This document shows positions 1-7,946 of a DNA stretch of 64,000 nt, piece by piece. Positions within the stretch are counted from its first letter, which is position 1. Each line of letters opens with the position of its first letter. The stretch lies in contig NZ_CP012264.1 in NCBI RefSeq assembly GCF_001277255.1, positions 4,283,992 to 4,347,991 on the forward strand, written 5' to 3'. The notes below the pieces were generated by a model. It was given only the letters and a program-made list of their open reading frames with translations. It did not search any database and was not told the origin of the DNA. The DNA comes from Cronobacter condimenti 1330. GTDB taxonomy: Bacteria > Pseudomonadota > Gammaproteobacteria > Enterobacterales > Enterobacteriaceae. The translations under genes were made by a program, and so were the position numbers.

Positions 1-1722
1 AGCCTGGTATTACGTGGCGTACAGCTTTCATCCGACACCGATATGTTGCCCGATCAAATGGATGGTTTCGCTCCCGTGATTCGCGGTATCGCCAAAAGCA
101 ACGCGCAGGTCACCGTACGCGATCATGGCAGCATCGTTTACCAGCGCTCTGTACCGCCAGGGCCTTTCGTCATTAACGATCTGTCTTCCGTCTCCGACGG
201 CGGCAAGCTGGACGTGACCGTTAAAGAAGCGGATGGATCAGAAACCCATACGACGGTCGCGTATTCAAGCGTGCCGCAGTTGCTGCGAGCCAAACAAGTG
301 AAATACAGCCTGGTGATGGGGCGTTACAAAATGACCGGCCCGACTAACGGAGAACACGATCCGCGGCTGCTACAGGCCACACTGGCCTGGGGCCTCCCAT
401 TAAATACCACGCTTTACGGAGGCGCTCAGTATCACGAGCGTTTTAAAGCTTTTAATGCTGGGATCGGTTTCGATATGAAGCGTTTTGGCGGCATCGCGAT
501 TGATGTGACGAAAAGTGAAGGCCAGCACAGCAATCAAAAGATTGCGGACGGAAAAATGGTACGCCTGACCTATCGCAACACGCTGGCTGATGGAGATACT
601 CAAATCCGGCTGGATAACCGTTATTACTATGACGATTACTCTTCCTTTCAGGACTGGGCGGACAACGAAGCGATAATGCCAGGTGAACGTAAACGCCGGG
701 AATATAACTTATCGCTTAATCAAAACATTAACGACGAACATAGCTTATATGCAACGTTGTCACGAACGGAAAATGGTGATCGCAGCGTCTCCCGCTCCTG
801 GCAACTGGGATGGAGCGGATCGTTCCATCTTCTCAGCCTGTCTCTGGCGTTCAGTATGTCACGCGAAAGCGACGCGCCAGAGTGGGATAAACAGCTTTCA
901 ATGACGCTCTCAGTGCCCTTCAGCGAAGCTTATCCCACGTTGCAACCGACCGCTAACTATACGGCGACCAGCAGCCTGCAGGGCGATATGTCTAACCAAC
1001 TCGGGCTGTCGGGACGTTTTGGCGATAACAGCGATCTCAACTGGAACGCTCAGCTTACGGAAGCATCACAGCATCAGCAGAGCGATACGCAAACTGCGTC
1101 GGTGGGCGTGGATTATCAGGGCCGTTACGGCGATGCCAGCGTTACCTATAACGCTGACAGAAATAATTATCTGTCATGGAATGCCTCCGGCAGTGTGATA
1201 GCACATCGTCATGGCATTACTGCCGGACGTTTTACCAGCAACAGCATGGCGCTTATCGCAGCACCAGGTGCTGCCGATCTCCCGCTTAGCAGTGGCCAGA
1301 ATGTTATTACCGACAGTCGTGGTTACGCACTGATGCCTGATGTTCAGGCTTACCGTCGTAACCAGCTGGAAATTGATACGCGCAACGCCGACAAATCGCT
1401 CGATTTTGTAAGTACATCAGCGGAAGTCGTGCCGACAAAAGATGCCGTGGTGATGGCTGAATTTAAACCCATCACCGGACGTAAAGCGGTGGCGACGGTA
1501 ACCTATAACGGCACAAATCCGCCCTTTGGCGCACGCGTCAAAATTGAAGGTCAGGATGATGCCTTCTATCTGGGCGATGGTGGTCAGGTTTACCTGAACG
1601 CCGCGCCAGATAGTGGCGTGCTTACTGTTTCATGGGGCGACCATCAATATTGTAAGGCCCCCTTTAACCTACCGCCAAAAGGCAAAGCACCTATTGTGCT
1701 GGTGACGACGGAGTGTCACTGA
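1..1722 (+). CDS. Fimbrial outer-membrane usher, 3' part only (N-terminus outside window)
   Basis: The frame is open from the first base, so the gene begins upstream; 573 codons are visible. The start of the visible part contains the GFAPVIRGIA segment and the VPPGPF..DL motif typical of the usher plug/middle region. It is followed by a long stretch of amphipathic strands (outer-membrane barrel) and by C-terminal plug-like domains with two cysteines (HQYCKAPF and TTECH, the last three residues being ECH). Ushers form the outer-membrane secretion and assembly pore for chaperone-pilin complexes. Compared with FimD/PapC-type ushers (about 800-850 residues) the missing part would be the signal peptide, the N-terminal periplasmic domain and the first strands. 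The stop overlaps the start of the next gene (TGATG), showing translational coupling to the adhesin. The cognate chaperone is not in the window and is presumably upstream. Confidence 0.9.
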   Translation, partial: SLVLRGVQLSSDTDMLPDQMDGFAPVIRGIAKSNAQVTVRDHGSIVYQRSVPPGPFVINDLSSVSDGGKLDVTVKEADGSETHTTVAYSSVPQLLRAKQVKYSLVMGRYKMTGPTNGEHDPRLLQATLAWGLPLNTTLYGGAQYHERFKAFNAGIGFDMKRFGGIAIDVTKSEGQHSNQKIADGKMVRLTYRNTLADGDTQIRLDNRYYYDDYSSFQDWADNEAIMPGERKRREYNLSLNQNINDEHSLYATLSRTENGDRSVSRSWQLGWSGSFHLLSLSLAFSMSRESDAPEWDKQLSMTLSVPFSEAYPTLQPTANYTATSSLQGDMSNQLGLSGRFGDNSDLNWNAQLTEASQHQQSDTQTASVGVDYQGRYGDASVTYNADRNNYLSWNASGSVIAHRHGITAGRFTSNSMALIAAPGAADLPLSSGQNVITDSRGYALMPDVQAYRRNQLEIDTRNADKSLDFVSTSAEVVPTKDAVVMAEFKPITGRKAVATVTYNGTNPPFGARVKIEGQDDAFYLGDGGQVYLNAAPDSGVLTVSWGDHQYCKAPFNLPPKGKAPIVLVTTECH

Positions 1723-2708
1723 TGAAACGGAGCTCACGTTATTCTTTGTCTGGTGTAATGGCCGCGGCCATGTTGGTAAGCACGTTGCACACCGCCAAAG
1801 CCGATGAGTGCAAGCTGAATACCGCAGGCGACCATGTGAATCTGAATGTGCCGGTTGCGGTGCAGCTACCGTTGACGACCAGCAGTGCGGCAAGCGGCAC
1901 CGTTTTATATAAAAAAGAGGCGCCGCTCTCTTTGCTTTCGGGCGTGCATAAAAATATTAATATGCAATGCCTTGATGCCATTCGTAAAAAACTGGCAGGC
2001 CGCATTCCAGGCGCCCAGAGTGGAAAGAATATTTATGCCACGACCGTCAACGGTCTGGGGGTCAGGATCACCGCCATTTACGCTAAACCAGGTGCAGGAA
2101 AAAGAGAGTGGGCATTCCCTTTTACCGCCTCAGGTATCGACCTTAGCGATAAAACTGTCAGTACGGATGACATTTCTCTGCGCCTGGAAGTAATTAAGAC
2201 TGGCGCAGTTACGCCCTCAGGGAATATGGATTTCCGTATTCCATCGTTACTGACGCTGGCGGACAATTCGCTGGTTGTCAGCCTGACGATGAGAATTATT
2301 GCCGCACAAGCCCATTGCGCGATCCAGATTACCAGCCCGCAAATCACGCTGCCTCCTATCGATGCCGGTAAGCTGGCGCAAGGCGGTAAAGAAGCGACGT
2401 ACCCGGTTAGCGTAAATTTAAATTGTATTAATACACAAAAGGCGAGCATTAATGTTGAAGGTGTAACGGATGCAACAACCAAAACCATCTTTAAAAACGT
2501 GGCGGAGGAGAATGCAGCACAAGGCGTCGGAATAGAAATGCTTTATAACGGTAGCGTAATGTCACCTGATGAACCTTTAAATATTCTCCTGCCTACACAA
2601 CAGAATACGTTTCCTTTGCCACTTGCATTACGTTATGCAAAAACTAACGCCAAAATTTCTGGCGGCCAGGTTAAAACACAAATAACAATGCGAATTAATT
2701 ATTTATAA
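1722..2708 (+). CDS. Two-domain fimbrial tip adhesin-like protein
   Basis: A 328-residue secreted protein. The first ~27 residues form a signal peptide ending near TAKA. Two cysteine pairs are visible, C30/C83 in the N-terminal half and C199/C235 in the C-terminal half. That arrangement suggests an N-terminal receptor-binding domain followed by a pilin domain. The C-terminal half carries ENAAQGVGIEM, the same block found in all eight downstream pilins, so this protein should join the same fibre by donor-strand exchange. Two-domain proteins encoded with an usher are normally tip adhesins; the ligand cannot be inferred. An in-frame GTG lies nine bases earlier, but the ATG that overlaps the usher stop is preferred because of coupling. 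The usher-adhesin-pilin order differs from fim-type operons, where the major pilin comes first. Confidence 0.75.
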   Translation: MKRSSRYSLSGVMAAAMLVSTLHTAKADECKLNTAGDHVNLNVPVAVQLPLTTSSAASGTVLYKKEAPLSLLSGVHKNINMQCLDAIRKKLAGRIPGAQSGKNIYATTVNGLGVRITAIYAKPGAGKREWAFPFTASGIDLSDKTVSTDDISLRLEVIKTGAVTPSGNMDFRIPSLLTLADNSLVVSLTMRIIAAQAHCAIQITSPQITLPPIDAGKLAQGGKEATYPVSVNLNCINTQKASINVEGVTDATTKTIFKNVAEENAAQGVGIEMLYNGSVMSPDEPLNILLPTQQNTFPLPLALRYAKTNAKISGGQVKTQITMRINYL

Positions 2709-2796
2709 AAAGAAATACGGAAGCAGGATTTTCTCAATCGAGTGAATATGCTTCGCTTATTTTATACATTCATGGAAATAAAAAAGGATATTTATT

Positions 2797-3327
2797 ATGA
2801 AAAAAACACTGATTGGCTTCGCCGTTTCCGCACTTTTCGCAATGGGCTCCGCACAGGCCGCAGGTAACGACACGTCTGCAACGCTGAATATCACCGGTAC
2901 CGTCACTGCACCGTCGGCATCCTGCGCAGTTCAACTGGGTTCTACCACGGTAAATCTGGAAGACGATATCACCAACCTGGTTGGTCAGAACCAAACCGCG
3001 ACCCATGCTAATGAAGTCACTGTCAGCGTCACTGGCGAAGGCTGCGCGAATCTGGTCGAAGAAAATCACATCGCTTATAAATTTGTCGGTGTTGCGGATA
3101 ATGCTGCTGGCACCTCCCTGGCGAACAGCGATGTAACTGCTGGCGCGGCAACTGGCGTTGGTATTGGTATTTTTGATGAAGCTAACGCACCGGTGAAAAT
3201 CAATAGCGATACGCTGCTGGCTTCCCAGGCAGACAAATTCAAGCTGCAGATGGTGAAACTGGACGGACAAACGCCTGTCGCAGGTAGCCTGCTCGGCTCA
3301 CTGACCGTACAGATCGAACGTATGTAA
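2797..3327 (+). CDS. Fimbrial subunit (pilin paralogue 1 of 8)
   Basis: 176 residues: signal peptide ending at AQA (~21), then the N-terminal extension DTSATLNITGTVT with alternating hydrophobic residues, expected to act as a donor strand. C43 and C83 form the usual pilin disulfide. The family block LANSDVTAGAATGVGIGIF lies near residue 110, and the C-terminal strand is LTVQIERM. A strong ribosome site (AAAAAGG) precedes the ATG. It is the first and shortest-insert member of the array and is followed at once by a strong intrinsic terminator, unlike the next genes. This suggests it is made in greatest amount and may be the major subunit; that is inference. The last residues lack the penultimate tyrosine common in type 1 pilins. 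Confidence 0.85.
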   Translation: MKKTLIGFAVSALFAMGSAQAAGNDTSATLNITGTVTAPSASCAVQLGSTTVNLEDDITNLVGQNQTATHANEVTVSVTGEGCANLVEENHIAYKFVGVADNAAGTSLANSDVTAGAATGVGIGIFDEANAPVKINSDTLLASQADKFKLQMVKLDGQTPVAGSLLGSLTVQIERM

Positions 3328-3331
3328 TTCC

Positions 3332-3360
3332 AAAGCCCATCACAGGATGGGCTTTTTCTT
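3332..3360 (+). terminator. Intrinsic terminator after pilin 1
   Basis: AAAGCCCATC-ACAG-GATGGGCTTT is a perfect 10-bp stem followed by a T-rich tail, four bases after the pilin 1 stop. It should end or strongly attenuate transcription before pilins 2-8. Confidence 0.8.
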
Positions 3361-3466
3361 CATTGAATTGAGATAACGGTGGCTGCAATTGCAGGCATCG
3401 TTATTCGGTTATTCAACACCAGGATTTATTGCTGGTATTGAGATAAATAATCCATAAGGACATGCA

Positions 3467-4045
3467 ATGAAAAAAGCGTTATTTTGCGTCGCAGCGTCGA
3501 CCTTTTTAATGCTGGGTGCGGCACACGCCTCCACTGACTCTAACGATATTAGCGCGAACCTGACCGTGAAAGGCAATCTTCACGAGACTCCGCAAATCGC
3601 TGGTTGTACGGTCACGCTTGATAAAGGAAGCGTCGCCTTAAACAGCAACCTGGCGGATATGCCGTCGCAGGGTGATAAAGCCGTGAATGCATCATCCGTT
3701 AATCTGGTGATCAGATCGCTTGCACCGACGGTAGCACCTTATGATGCCTGCACACAGGAGCTTGCTGACGGTCACATTGCGTTTAAAGTCACAGGCGTCG
3801 GTGACAGCGTGGAAAATACCGTCCTCGCTAACACACAAGCGACCGGCGGTGCACAAGGCGTAGGCGTCGGTATTTACGATACCGAAGGCGAACCCGTTCC
3901 GTTAAATAGCGTTGTGAATCTTCTCGATTCGGGCGGTGAAGCCGGTATTGGCGAAATCAGCGTAGGTCTGGTAAAGCTGAAAAATCAGACACCAACCGCT
4001 GGTCTGGTCGCCGCCGCGCTCACGATTGAAGTCGCTCATATTTAA
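3467..4045 (+). CDS. Fimbrial subunit (pilin paralogue 2 of 8)
   Basis: 192 residues: signal peptide ending at AHAS (~22), donor-strand-like DISANLTVKGNLH, disulfide cysteines C47 and C95, the block VENTVLANTQATGGAQGVGVGI, and C-terminal strand LTIEVAHI. The 139-base gap upstream follows the pilin 1 terminator and could hold a separate promoter. A clear ribosome site (AAGGA) lies ahead of the ATG. It shares GDSVENTVLANT exactly with pilin 3, but six of eleven compared codons use different synonymous forms, so the identity is old and under constraint, not a fresh copy. Its role as major, minor or adaptor subunit cannot be told from sequence. Confidence 0.83.
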   Translation: MKKALFCVAASTFLMLGAAHASTDSNDISANLTVKGNLHETPQIAGCTVTLDKGSVALNSNLADMPSQGDKAVNASSVNLVIRSLAPTVAPYDACTQELADGHIAFKVTGVGDSVENTVLANTQATGGAQGVGVGIYDTEGEPVPLNSVVNLLDSGGEAGIGEISVGLVKLKNQTPTAGLVAAALTIEVAHI

Positions 4046-4117
4046 AAATAAATCCTCAGCGTTATTAAGCACCACGGTTACAGGTATCAACGCTTAATAA
4101 ATTAAAAGGAATAAACA

Positions 4118-4684
4118 ATGAAGAAAATCATTGGCAGCCTGGCTGCCGCTATCTCGTTAGTTTCAGGAATGGCCTGCGCTGAAATTCAGCCAACAGACAT
4201 CAGTGGAGTAATGCAGGTTCACGGCATGCTTAATCTGCAACCTGTAAAAATGAATTGCAATATTTCACTTTCTGTAAATAGCGTCGCCCTGACGGCAGAT
4301 AAAAATATCCCGCAGCAAGGCGATAAACTCGCTACGCAGCAAATTAAACAGGTTGGTGTGATTGTCTCTGCACAACCAGGCGATCAATGCTCGCAACGCC
4401 TCGCACAGGACCAGCTTGCTCTGCGGTTAACCGGTATTGGCGACAGTGTAGAAAATACCGTTCTTGCCAATACATTAGCCACTGGTGCCGTTAACGTTGG
4501 TGTCGGTATTTATTCCCCGCAAGGGGAGCCGATCCCATTGAACAGCACGATTCCTGTTCAGGTATCAAATCAAGGCACCCTTGGCAACGCGGGAATTGGT
4601 CTGGCATTAGTGAAGTTGAAAAACAAGTCTACGAATGGCGGCATGGTGCAAAGCCAGCTGACTATCGAGGCTGTTCGTTTGTAA
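4118..4684 (+). CDS. Fimbrial subunit (pilin paralogue 3 of 8)
   Basis: 188 residues: signal peptide ending at CACA-type site (~21), N-terminal extension DISGVMQVHGMLN, cysteines C47 and C91, block VENTVLANTLATGAVNVGVGI, C-terminal strand LTIEAVRL. The ribosome site AAAAGGA precedes the ATG. The cysteine just before the predicted cleavage site is not in a proper lipobox, so a lipoprotein is unlikely. It follows pilin 2 after 72 bases and is followed by a hairpin without a T tract. Confidence 0.82.
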   Translation: MKKIIGSLAAAISLVSGMACAEIQPTDISGVMQVHGMLNLQPVKMNCNISLSVNSVALTADKNIPQQGDKLATQQIKQVGVIVSAQPGDQCSQRLAQDQLALRLTGIGDSVENTVLANTLATGAVNVGVGIYSPQGEPIPLNSTIPVQVSNQGTLGNAGIGLALVKLKNKSTNGGMVQSQLTIEAVRL

Positions 4685-4695
4685 TACCAAAAACG

Positions 4696-4722
4696 TTAAA
4701 GCGCTCGTTCAGGGCGCTTTAA
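4696..4722 (+). terminator. Intercistronic hairpin after pilin 3 (attenuator or RNA-end protector)
   Basis: TTAAAGCGC pairs perfectly with GCGCTTTAA around a nine-base loop. No run of T follows, so complete termination is not expected. It may stabilise the upstream RNA end or reduce read-through. Confidence 0.5.
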
Positions 4723-4744
4723 TATTCACAAAAAGGACATTGAA

Positions 4745-5323
4745 ATGAAGCATATTATTACAGGTATAGCAGTTTCAACATGTATGTTCCTGAGTACTGC
4801 ACATGCAGCATCTGTGCTATCTGATACCAGCCGTTCACTCACCGTACAAGGGAGCTTAAAAGAAAATCCTGCGGCTTCAGGATGTGCGGTTTCACTTTCA
4901 CGAAGCAGTGTAACTGACGTTAAAGTCGCTAACGATATTCCCCTGCAGGGCGAAGACGCCAAAATAATCTCCAGCGTGACATTATCCGTTGATCCGATTA
5001 ATCCATCATTATCCCCTGTCGACGATTGCTCACGAGATATTATCGAGGGTAAGGTTGGCTTCAAATTGACTGGACCTGCTGATAATGGCGAAGGCACCGC
5101 GCTTGCAAATACATCAACCGGTGACAATGCGGCAACAGGCGTCGGTGTCGGGATTTTTAACATTCAGGGAAAATATATCCCGCTGAATAGCGTGATTAAT
5201 GCCACAACTAACGTTAATAGTGGCAGCGCTATAATTGGCATGGCCATGGTTAAGTTAAAAGGACAAACCGTCACGGTAGGGAATGTCCAGAGTAACCTGA
5301 CGGTTGAAGTTGCTCATCTCTGA
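4745..5323 (+). CDS. Fimbrial subunit (pilin paralogue 4 of 8)
   Basis: 192 residues: signal peptide ending at AHAA (~22), donor-strand-like DTSRSLTVQGSLK, cysteines C47 and C95, block LANTSTGDNAATGVGVGIF, C-terminal strand LTVEVAHL. The ribosome site AAAAGGA precedes the ATG by seven bases. The cysteine spacing (48 residues) and the PINPSLSPVDDC stretch match pilin 2 (TVAPYDAC), so these two look like closer relatives. The next gene starts 36 bases downstream, suggesting co-transcription. Confidence 0.82.
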   Translation: MKHIITGIAVSTCMFLSTAHAASVLSDTSRSLTVQGSLKENPAASGCAVSLSRSSVTDVKVANDIPLQGEDAKIISSVTLSVDPINPSLSPVDDCSRDIIEGKVGFKLTGPADNGEGTALANTSTGDNAATGVGVGIFNIQGKYIPLNSVINATTNVNSGSAIIGMAMVKLKGQTVTVGNVQSNLTVEVAHL

Positions 5324-5359
5324 TTTTAGCTTTTATAAATATGTAGCAGAGACACGCAT

Positions 5360-5926
5360 ATGAAGACTAAATTCTCGGCAATATTCTGGTGTGGTCTGCT
5401 TGCGGCAGCAGTTTCTCACAACGCCACAGCAGCAACCGATACCGCTGCGACTCTACAAATTACAGGTGCGGTCACCGATTCGCAAAATGACGACTGTCAT
5501 ATCGATTTTGGCAATATGACCAGCATAAATCTGGATACGCGGCTCGATAAGATGATGCCGGAGGGCGTATATAATGGCGCTCAGGCTACACCGGTTCTGA
5601 TTTATGTCAGGGGCGATAATCCTGAAAGTACCTGCACGCAACGTATCAATAATCATCAAATCGCGCTGAAATTTACAGGTATTCCCGATAGCGCGAACGG
5701 GCAGACGCTGGGTAATACACTGTCTGATGAAAATGCTGCGCAGGGGATTGGCGTAGAGCTTTTCCATGATAATAAATCGGTTCCTGTTAACAGCCAGCTA
5801 CCACTGACGAATACGGGTAGCATGGGGAATATGGAAATCGATCTGCAAATGGTGAAACTCGATGGACAATCCCCAGCAGGCGGACAGATCCAAAGTAACC
5901 TGACGGTAGAGGTTGTTCGCTTGTAA
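5360..5926 (+). CDS. Fimbrial subunit (pilin paralogue 5 of 8)
   Basis: 188 residues: signal peptide ending near NATA (~24), donor-strand-like DTAATLQITGAVT, cysteines C46 and C92, block LGNTLSDENAAQGIGVELF, C-terminal strand LTVEVVRL. The ribosome site is weak (GCAGAGA), so this subunit may be made at a lower level than its neighbours. Its central block resembles that of the adhesin pilin domain (ENAAQG) more than those of pilins 1-4. This fits a position closer to the tip, which is speculation. Confidence 0.8.
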   Translation: MKTKFSAIFWCGLLAAAVSHNATAATDTAATLQITGAVTDSQNDDCHIDFGNMTSINLDTRLDKMMPEGVYNGAQATPVLIYVRGDNPESTCTQRINNHQIALKFTGIPDSANGQTLGNTLSDENAAQGIGVELFHDNKSVPVNSQLPLTNTGSMGNMEIDLQMVKLDGQSPAGGQIQSNLTVEVVRL

Positions 5927-5931
5927 TATTT

Positions 5932-5951
5932 CGCGCCCTTCCAGGGGCGCG
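5932..5951 (+). terminator. Intercistronic hairpin after pilin 5
   Basis: CGCGCCC pairs with GGGCGCG around a six-base loop, five bases after the pilin 5 stop. There is no T tract. A GC-rich hairpin in otherwise AT-rich spacer DNA is a likely attenuator or processing barrier. Confidence 0.5.
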
Positions 5952-6001
5952 CTTACCTCTGAGGATATTACGCTTAATGCTGTATCTGATAAGGATGGAA
6001 T

Positions 6002-6574
6002 ATGAAAAGCAATACGACAATCATGGCCTGTTGCGGTTTATTTTGCAGTTTCCTTGCAGGGGCCGCAACCGCCAATGACACACCGGTCAATTTAAATATC
6101 CATGGTCAACTGGTCAATGTGCCACAAGATATCTGCCATATTGAACTGAGCAAGGACAGTATGGCTTTCACCAACACGGCAAACACATTACCTAAACAGG
6201 GGGAATACAACAGCTGGTATGTAACACCGTTACTGATATCAGTAAAATCCAGGAATATTTATAATTTCGATAATACATGTGGTGTACTTATTGCCAACGG
6301 GCATCTGGGTATCAAAGTCATCGGTATTCCTGGTGACGCAGAAAATGACACGCTGGCGAATACAATGGCCGGTGATTCTGCCGCCCAGGGGGTAGGTATT
6401 AATTTATTTACCGACCCTGACACCACGCAAAAAATTAATAGCTTTATTGATATGTCAAAGGCGGGCTTTTCTGGCCACACATTGATTAGCGTCGGTATGG
6501 TTAAGCTTAATGGCAAAACCGTCACACCCGGCGATATTCAAAGCAGCGTGACGTTTGAACTCGTAACGCTGTAA
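6002..6574 (+). CDS. Fimbrial subunit (pilin paralogue 6 of 8)
   Basis: 190 residues: signal peptide with three cysteines, ending near ATA (~24), then donor-strand-like DTPVNLNIHGQLV, disulfide cysteines C45 and C93, block LANTMAGDSAAQGVGINLF, C-terminal strand VTFELVTL. The ribosome site AAGGATGGA lies just ahead of the ATG. Like pilin 5 it has an aromatic segment after the first cysteine (EYNSWYVTP against GVYNGAQATP), so pilins 5 and 6 form a sub-pair. It is one of the more diverged members. Confidence 0.8.
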   Translation: MKSNTTIMACCGLFCSFLAGAATANDTPVNLNIHGQLVNVPQDICHIELSKDSMAFTNTANTLPKQGEYNSWYVTPLLISVKSRNIYNFDNTCGVLIANGHLGIKVIGIPGDAENDTLANTMAGDSAAQGVGINLFTDPDTTQKINSFIDMSKAGFSGHTLISVGMVKLNGKTVTPGDIQSSVTFELVTL

Positions 6575-6621
6575 TTGCGTTAACTCGCCATCGTCGAAAT
6601 AGATTATTCGAGTAAAAATAT

Positions 6622-7191
6622 ATGCTTAAAAAACAGCTTTTTGCTGTAGGCGCTTATGCGCTTTTGATTGCTTCCGCCGCTCATGCCGCAACGTCTAATG
6701 ACACCTCCGCGTCACTGTCTATTACAGGCCAGCTAATGACGCCGGAAGTCTATAACAGCTGCGTAGTTTCACTGCCGACCGCCAGCGCGGTGAATTTGAA
6801 TACGGATGGTTCAAGTCTTGCCGATCAGGGAGATAGCGCCACCAACGCCGCACCGGTCACGATTGCGGTAGATGGCAAGGCCAACGCCAACAGCTGCGAG
6901 CAGCAAATGGATGAAGGCCGCCTGGCGATTAAATTCGTCGGTACCCCGGATAGCAGCGATGGTACCGTTCTGGCGAATACGTATCAGGGGGAAGACGCAG
7001 CCACTGGCGTTGGCGTCGGCATTTTCGATCAGACGGGCAAACCGCTTAGCCTGGCCGAGTTGTTACCGCTGGATGCAGGTGAAAACAGCGCCTCTATTAC
7101 GATTGGTCTCCAGCCCGTTGAGCTAAAAGGCCAGACCGCGACGACCGGCAAGATCCAGAGCAGCGTCACAATCGAAGTCGTTCATATGTAA
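6622..7191 (+). CDS. Fimbrial subunit (pilin paralogue 7 of 8)
   Basis: 189 residues: signal peptide ending at AHAA (~23), donor-strand-like DTSASLSITGQLM, cysteines C47 and C92, block LANTYQGEDAATGVGVGIF, C-terminal strand VTIEVVHM. The spacer of 47 bases contains only a poor ribosome site before the ATG. The coding region is more GC-rich than pilins 3-6, and its N-terminal extension is closest to that of pilin 1. It is followed by a strong terminator like that of pilin 1, with the same GCCCATC/GATGGGC stem. Confidence 0.82.
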   Translation: MLKKQLFAVGAYALLIASAAHAATSNDTSASLSITGQLMTPEVYNSCVVSLPTASAVNLNTDGSSLADQGDSATNAAPVTIAVDGKANANSCEQQMDEGRLAIKFVGTPDSSDGTVLANTYQGEDAATGVGVGIFDQTGKPLSLAELLPLDAGENSASITIGLQPVELKGQTATTGKIQSSVTIEVVHM

Positions 7192-7199
7192 CTTCTCAC

Positions 7200-7221
7200 G
7201 CCCATCTCCGGATGGGCTTTT
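7200..7221 (+). terminator. Intrinsic terminator after pilin 7
   Basis: GCCCATC-TCCG-GATGGGC followed by TTTT, nine bases after the pilin 7 stop. The stem is the same as in the terminator after pilin 1 (3332-3360). Confidence 0.75.
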
Positions 7222-7274
7222 CGCGATGGCCTTACGTTATTTTATTCTTAATATCAACTAGATAAGGAATGATA

Positions 7275-7820
7275 ATGAAACGTCTGTTTATCAAATCCAG
7301 TCTTATGGCCGTTCTGCTGTCAACCCTGTCAGGTACGGCTGTCCTGGCGGCAGACACGCCGGCGACGCTCCATATCACCGGTCAAATCAACGCGCCAGCA
7401 GGGCAGTGCAAACTCTATTTAAGTGAAAACACGATTAGCCTTGATGCGGATCTGGCACTCATGGACACCCAGGAGACGCAAACCGCAGCGAATCCACACC
7501 GTATTCATCTGCGTGTCGATGGCGATGCCGACTGCGAGAAAGCGAAAAACGACGGCAAGATCGAATTCCGCTTTTACAGCGATGCGGATACCAGCCGCGG
7601 TAATGCCATAAGAAACACGGCAGAAGGTGAAGGCGCCGCACAAGGCGTCGCCATTGGTTTGTATGACAACAACGACACGTTAATGACGGTCAACCAGAGC
7701 ACGCTGCCCGCGACGGAGCCGCCGCAAACTATTGGTCTGCAAATCGTCAAATTGATGGACGGCACCCCTGGCGCTGGCGCTGTGCAGGGAACGCTCACCA
7801 TTGAGATGAATAAAATCTAA
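7275..7820 (+). CDS. Fimbrial subunit (pilin paralogue 8 of 8)
   Basis: 181 residues: signal peptide ending at LAA (~26), donor-strand-like DTPATLHITGQIN, cysteines C45 and C87, block IRNTAEGEGAAQGVAIGLY, C-terminal strand LTIEMNKI. Two ATGs lie six bases apart. AAGGA directly abuts the first and sits six bases before the second, so the second is chosen. It lies downstream of a strong terminator, so it is expressed either by read-through or from its own promoter in the 83-base gap. It is the most diverged in the central block (IRNT instead of LANT). Confidence 0.8.
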   Translation: MKRLFIKSSLMAVLLSTLSGTAVLAADTPATLHITGQINAPAGQCKLYLSENTISLDADLALMDTQETQTAANPHRIHLRVDGDADCEKAKNDGKIEFRFYSDADTSRGNAIRNTAEGEGAAQGVAIGLYDNNDTLMTVNQSTLPATEPPQTIGLQIVKLMDGTPGAGAVQGTLTIEMNKI

Positions 7821-7826
7821 ACCCGC

Positions 7827-7845
7827 TGCCCACCTGGAGTGGGCA
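7827..7845 (+). terminator. Hairpin after the last pilin gene
   Basis: TGCCCAC pairs with GTGGGCA around a five-base loop. The tail (CTTCACTGCTTCG) is only moderately T-rich, so this is a possible, not a strong, terminator of the fimbrial locus. Confidence 0.45.
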
Positions 7846-7946
7846 CTTCACTGCTTCGCTTGCTTAGTTGTCCTTCCCGCCGCGTTTTCTGTTTTTGATG
7901 CCGGGCACCGCCCTGCGTTGCCATAAAAATAATCACGCCATGAATG

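Noticed and set aside
7419..7801. Several overlapping short frames within pilin 8 on both strands
   Set aside because: They are out of frame with a clear pilin and have no signal peptide or ribosome site.
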